Below the pieces are notes generated by a model that worked only from the letters and a program-made list of their open reading frames with translations, ran no database searches and was not told the DNA's origin. Positions 5,527 through 6,422 of a stretch of DNA of 6,422 nucleotides are shown one piece after another. Both the position numbers and the translations under genes were made by a program. The DNA comes from Sulfolobaceae archaeon (GTDB lineage Archaea > Thermoproteota > Thermoprotei_A > Sulfolobales > Sulfolobaceae), in contig JAPYVG010000084.1 in NCBI GenBank assembly GCA_028277025.1, positions 1 to 6,422 on the forward strand, written 5' to 3'. How positions within the stretch are numbered: the stretch's first letter is position 1; each line of letters begins with the position of its first letter.

Positions 5527-6177
5527 ATGTTAAATAACGCACGTAATTACGAAAACGTCTTAGTATATGCACAATACCTTTCCGGAGGGCTTATGAAGGA
5601 GTTAGTTCACCGTATTGCTGAAAAAGAAGGTAAGAGCTTAAGGGAAGTAATGAAGGAAATGGGTATGAGTACTGGGACTATTTACAAACCACTAGGTGAA
5701 GATGCTAAGAGGAAAATATTGGAAAAGGCGTTTGAGGTGCTAGACCCTGAGGAAGTCCTACTCGAAATATTTTACGATATTAGAGCAATTTATGGTAGGG
5801 TTATTAGGGATATACTTGAGATTGCAAAAGATGAGACTAAAGAAGAGATTTTGAAAAATTACAACGATATAGGCATTGAGAAAATTGAACAATATCTGAC
5901 CATAGAGGAGCTCAAGTATGCCTCCGATATAAAACCATTCGTCAATGCTAATACAATTCTGTCCAATATATTAAGCTATCTGTTAAGTACTAAAGGCATA
6001 GAGAAAATACACAATATCGAACAACATCGGAGTATAGTAGAGGAGCTCAAGCATGCCTCCTATATAAAATCATCCTTCAATATCTATACAAATCTGTCCA
6101 ACATATTAAGCCGGCCGTCAAGTACTGAAGAACAGGCTCTTAAGCCTAAATCAATAATAGCTTATAGAGGGAGGTAA
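5527..6177 (+). CDS. Helix-turn-helix protein of 216 residues with duplicated C-terminal segment
   Basis: Residues 22-75 look like a DNA-binding domain: KELVHRIAEKEGKSLREVMKEMGMSTGTIYKPLGEDAKRKILEKAFEVL, with the turn at about 38-56 (SLREVMKEMGMSTGTIYK). The pattern, followed by LDPEEVLLEIF, recalls the N-terminal domains of some archaeal plasmid- or virus-type recombinases, but no recombinase catalytic domain follows, so this may be a stand-alone regulator or a truncated relative. Residues 76-110 are helical. Residues 116-156 and 157-201 are a tandem duplication. The start is firm: an in-frame stop lies at 5518-5520, and a TATA-like box sits about 25 bases before the ATG, with no SD site. 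The stop at 6175-6177 is followed after six bases by the next gene, which has a strong SD site, so the two form an operon. Confidence 0.7.
   Translation: MLNNARNYENVLVYAQYLSGGLMKELVHRIAEKEGKSLREVMKEMGMSTGTIYKPLGEDAKRKILEKAFEVLDPEEVLLEIFYDIRAIYGRVIRDILEIAKDETKEEILKNYNDIGIEKIEQYLTIEELKYASDIKPFVNANTILSNILSYLLSTKGIEKIHNIEQHRSIVEELKHASYIKSSFNIYTNLSNILSRPSSTEEQALKPKSIIAYRGR
5872..6129 (+). repeat. Diverged tandem duplication within the helix-turn-helix gene
   Basis: Unit A (5872-5994) and unit B (5995-6129) both begin GGCAT(T/A)GAGAAAAT and encode GIEKI, EELK(Y/H)AS, IK and LSNILS in the same order. Unit B carries four extra codons. From 5905 and 6040 onward the units align without gaps and differ at about 16 of 87 bases by hand count. 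The copies therefore arose by in-frame duplication and then drifted. Confidence 0.85.
6167..6175 (+). promoter_or_regulatory. Strong SD site deciding a TTG start
   Basis: GAGGGAGGT, spanning the last codons and the stop of the helix-turn-helix gene, is the strongest anti-SD match noticed in the window. It lies eight bases before the TTG at 6184, which fixes that codon as the start of the next gene and implies coupled translation. Confidence 0.7.
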
Positions 6178-6183
6178 CCGGGT

Positions 6184-6422
6184 TTGAAGATATTAAGTCA
6201 AAGTTTCGCCGTTGTATTAGCATGGCAAAAAGGGTTAAGCGCATTTTCTTCAGCTTTACGTGACTATTTATCACTCATCATTGAAGATTCTTTAAATAAA
6301 GAAATAGTTATAAAGGATATAAGTGAGGATAACGAAGTGCAGATTAATGCAATTATTAATAATATAAATGTTAACATAACAATAACTTCTTACCCGGCCG
6401 TGATTTTAAATTTCAACCAGTA
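6184..6422 (+). CDS. Unrecognised protein, N-terminal part, cut by the window end
   Basis: From the TTG at 6184 the frame is open to the last base, giving 79 complete codons. The protein begins MKILSQSFAVVLAWQKGLSA, continues with a helix (SALRDYLSLIIEDSLNKE) and then a strand-rich part with alternating hydrophobics (EIVIKDIS, VQINAIINNINVNITITSYPAVILNF). No signal peptide is evident. I cannot name a family. The strong SD site and the seven-base distance (stop end to start codon ~6 bases) to the preceding helix-turn-helix gene point to a two-gene operon in which that protein may regulate or partner with this one. The rest of the gene lies to the right of the window. Confidence 0.62.
   Translation, partial: MKILSQSFAVVLAWQKGLSAFSSALRDYLSLIIEDSLNKEIVIKDISEDNEVQINAIINNINVNITITSYPAVILNFNQ

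Noticed and set aside
6106..6175. tRNA-like fragment suggested by the RPSSTEEQ translation and an AGGCT/AGCCT stem
   Set aside because: No acceptor stem, D-arm or T-arm can be paired, and the stretch is explained as unit B of the tandem duplication plus the end of the gene.
1..6422. CRISPR array, cas1/cas2, cas6 or transposase gene
   Set aside because: No regularly spaced 20-40-base repeats and no matching proteins were seen; the direct repeats found are single pairs inside genes.

Overview
The window looks like chromosomal or plasmid DNA of a thermoacidophilic archaeon, most likely a member of the Sulfolobales. The DNA is AT-rich, ATA and AGA/AGG codons are frequent, several starts are TTG, and first genes lack a Shine-Dalgarno (SD) site while some internal genes have one. 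Genes are packed with 4-base start/stop overlaps. The organism call is an inference; no rRNA or other marker gene is present.

Positions 1-4835 hold the effector genes of a type III CRISPR-Cas system in two operons facing each other. The plus-strand operon contains the C-terminal part of cas10 (1-1451), a Cas5/Csm4-like RAMP protein (1448-2158) and a 115-residue unknown (2143-2490). The minus-strand operon, read leftward from 4835, contains a 71-residue helical protein, a Csm3-like Cas7 (376 residues), a small retropepsin-like aspartic protease (105 residues) and a second, cysteine-rich Cas7-like protein (231 residues). The operons meet tail to tail at 2487-2490, where one CTAG palindrome supplies both stop codons.

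Two points stand out. The visible Cas10 keeps its zinc knuckle and Palm2-like fold pattern but has Ser-Ile-Thr-Thr where active enzymes carry Gly-Gly-Asp-Asp, so cyclic oligoadenylate production is probably lost. A protease gene also sits between two Cas7 genes with stop/start overlaps on both sides. Together they suggest a type III variant in which target recognition could be coupled directly to proteolysis instead of to a cyclic nucleotide. No adaptation genes, cas6 or CRISPR repeats are in the window, so crRNAs would have to come from elsewhere. Rare Sulfolobales type III variants with inactive Cas10 have been described (I recall the label III-G); I cannot assign the subtype from this sequence alone.

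Positions 4836-5076 are a short divergent promoter region and a 68-residue gene of unknown function with a CxxC motif. Positions 5077-5526 carry no convincing gene, but include a 145-bp structure bounded by 21-bp inverted repeats (5319-5463) and a palindrome around the TATA-like box of the next gene (5489-5513).

Positions 5527-6422 hold a two-gene unit: a 216-residue helix-turn-helix protein whose C-terminus is a diverged tandem duplication, and, behind a strong SD site, a TTG-started gene that runs off the window end. This part may be unrelated to the CRISPR genes and could come from a mobile element.
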